Assembly (NCBI GenBank): GCA_024644425.1
Contig: JAHELA010000093.1
Location: 1-5,967, forward strand
Direction: 5' to 3'
Length of the DNA: 5,967 nt
Origin: Nitrosomonadaceae bacterium
Lineage (GTDB): Bacteria > Pseudomonadota > Gammaproteobacteria > Burkholderiales > Nitrosomonadaceae
A program made the position numbers and the translations under genes. Below, piece after piece: positions 5,583-5,967 of the stretch (positions are counted from its first letter, which is position 1; each line of letters opens with the position of its first letter). The notes under the pieces were generated by a model. The model ran no database searches. It was given only the letters and a program-made list of their open reading frames with translations, and had not been told where the DNA came from.

Positions 5583-5609
5583 TTGCTTAGAAAAGGCGTA
5601 GACTATAAC
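5583..5609 (+). promoter_or_regulatory. Weak candidate promoter for nfeD
   Basis: TTGCTT (5583-5588) and TATAAC (5604-5609) are fair -35 and -10 elements, but the 15-bp spacer is shorter than the preferred 17. ATAAC (5605-5609) also forms an inverted repeat with GTTAT (5617-5621), placing a possible operator between the -10 and the ribosome site. No better pair was seen in the 290 bp before nfeD. Confidence 0.28.
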
Positions 5610-5623
5610 GATACTTGTTATGC

Positions 5624-5629
5624 AGGAGA
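5624..5629 (+). promoter_or_regulatory. Shine-Dalgarno AGGAGA of nfeD
   Basis: AGGAGA lies 7 nt before the ATG at 5637, ideal spacing. It fixes the start that also gives a clean signal peptide. Confidence 0.75.
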
Positions 5630-5636
5630 ACAGATA

Positions 5637-5967
5637 ATGGAACGGCTGTGTCTGCTACTGTTTTTAGCTCTGTTTCAACTTACTTCAGCGCAAGCATCTA
5701 GCGTTCAAGTATTGACCATGCAGGGTACTATCGGTCCGGCTAGCGCAGACTATTTGATACGTGGAATTAAACAGGCTGGCGAAAAACAGGTACGACTCGT
5801 AGTGATCGAAATAGATACGCCTGGCGGCCTCGATCACTCAATGCGCGATATTGTCAAAGAGATTCTTGCCTCCCCTGTACCAATAGTGACTTACGTCTCA
5901 CCTCAGGGTGCACGCGCCGCAAGCGCTGGAACTTTCATCCTCTATGCTAGCCATGTAGCCGCGATGG
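5637..5967 (+). CDS. nfeD: NfeD-family membrane-bound ClpP-class serine protease (5' part only)
   Basis: The first 110 codons of a gene cut by the window end. The N-terminus is a signal peptide: hydrophobic core LCLLLFLALFQL (4-15) and a probable signal peptidase I site after AQA (18-20). The mature part begins with the family pattern SVQVLTMQGTIGPASADYL (22-40). It continues with the oxyanion-region motif EIDTPGG (58-64) and the nucleophile segment GARAASAGTFI (91-101), in which Ser96 corresponds to the catalytic serine of archaeal 1510-N. The catalytic lysine lies about 40 residues further on, beyond the window. Full-length members run to about 430-470 aa, with the protease domain followed by membrane helices and an OB-fold domain. 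They cleave the hydrophobic tail of stomatin-like proteins, usually encoded next to them, so a stomatin/slipin gene is expected downstream. All key residues visible are intact. It is probably a separate transcription unit from the ABC operon. Confidence 0.92.
   Translation, partial: MERLCLLLFLALFQLTSAQASSVQVLTMQGTIGPASADYLIRGIKQAGEKQVRLVVIEIDTPGGLDHSMRDIVKEILASPVPIVTYVSPQGARAASAGTFILYASHVAAM

Larger units (their letters stand above)
5346..5636. other. 291-bp spacer between the microprotein gene and nfeD
   Basis: Holds an AT-only inverted repeat, a CTAAT/ATTAG repeat (5393-5408), a short TGAC-TG-GTCA palindrome (5473-5482), a repeat-like imperfect palindrome (5508-5529) and a weak promoter near nfeD. 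A 46-codon ORF (5423-5563) is present but lacks a proper ribosome site and overlaps the repeat-like element, so it is not called as a gene. Confidence 0.55.

Noticed and set aside
1..5967. CRISPR arrays, tRNA or rRNA genes, insertion sequences
   Set aside because: No regularly spaced repeats, no tRNA or rRNA signatures, and no transposase or terminal inverted repeats were seen on either strand.

Overview
The window reads as chromosomal DNA of a moderately AT-rich Gram-negative bacterium. The best guess is a betaproteobacterium of the Nitrosomonas type. The reasons are the operon of an ABC ATPase, a two-module FtsX permease and an AttH-like lipocalin protein, the nfeD-type gene, the Shine-Dalgarno sequences, and the long AT-rich spacers. 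From memory, a Nitrosomonas europaea protein gave the first structure of the AttH/DUF2006 family. The assignment is an inference and needs a similarity search.

Layout. Bases 1-155 may hold the last 50 codons of an upstream gene, followed by a weak terminator-like hairpin. Bases about 340-373 hold a candidate sigma70 promoter with a GTTGGG/CCCAAC inverted repeat across its -35 region. Bases 401-4793 form a tight three-gene operon on the + strand: a LolD/MacB-class ATPase (229 aa), a 849-aa permease with duplicated FtsX modules and about ten membrane segments, and a 383-aa AttH/CrtC-like two-domain lipocalin protein. The gaps are 2 nt and a 1-nt stop/start overlap (TAATG). Bases 4794-5255 are an AT-rich spacer with short repeats and a small hairpin. 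Bases 5256-5345 encode a 29-aa one-helix membrane microprotein behind a textbook AAGGAGG. Bases 5346-5636 are a second spacer with several small inverted repeats, one of which resembles a dispersed bacterial repeat. From 5637 to the window end runs the first 110 codons of an NfeD-family membrane serine protease.

How it fits together. The operon is best explained as an inner-membrane, ATP-driven machine of the LolCDE/MacB/YbbAP mechanotransmission class. AttH would act on the periplasmic side, accepting or modifying a hydrophobic ligand that the permease lifts out of the membrane. No HlyD/MacA-type adaptor is encoded between or beside these genes in the window. The substrate is unknown. The microprotein and nfeD appear to be separate transcription units, though no strong terminator or promoter separates them. 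The least explained items are the transporter-lipocalin pairing, the 29-aa microprotein with its upstream 13-codon ORF, and the repeat-rich spacers.
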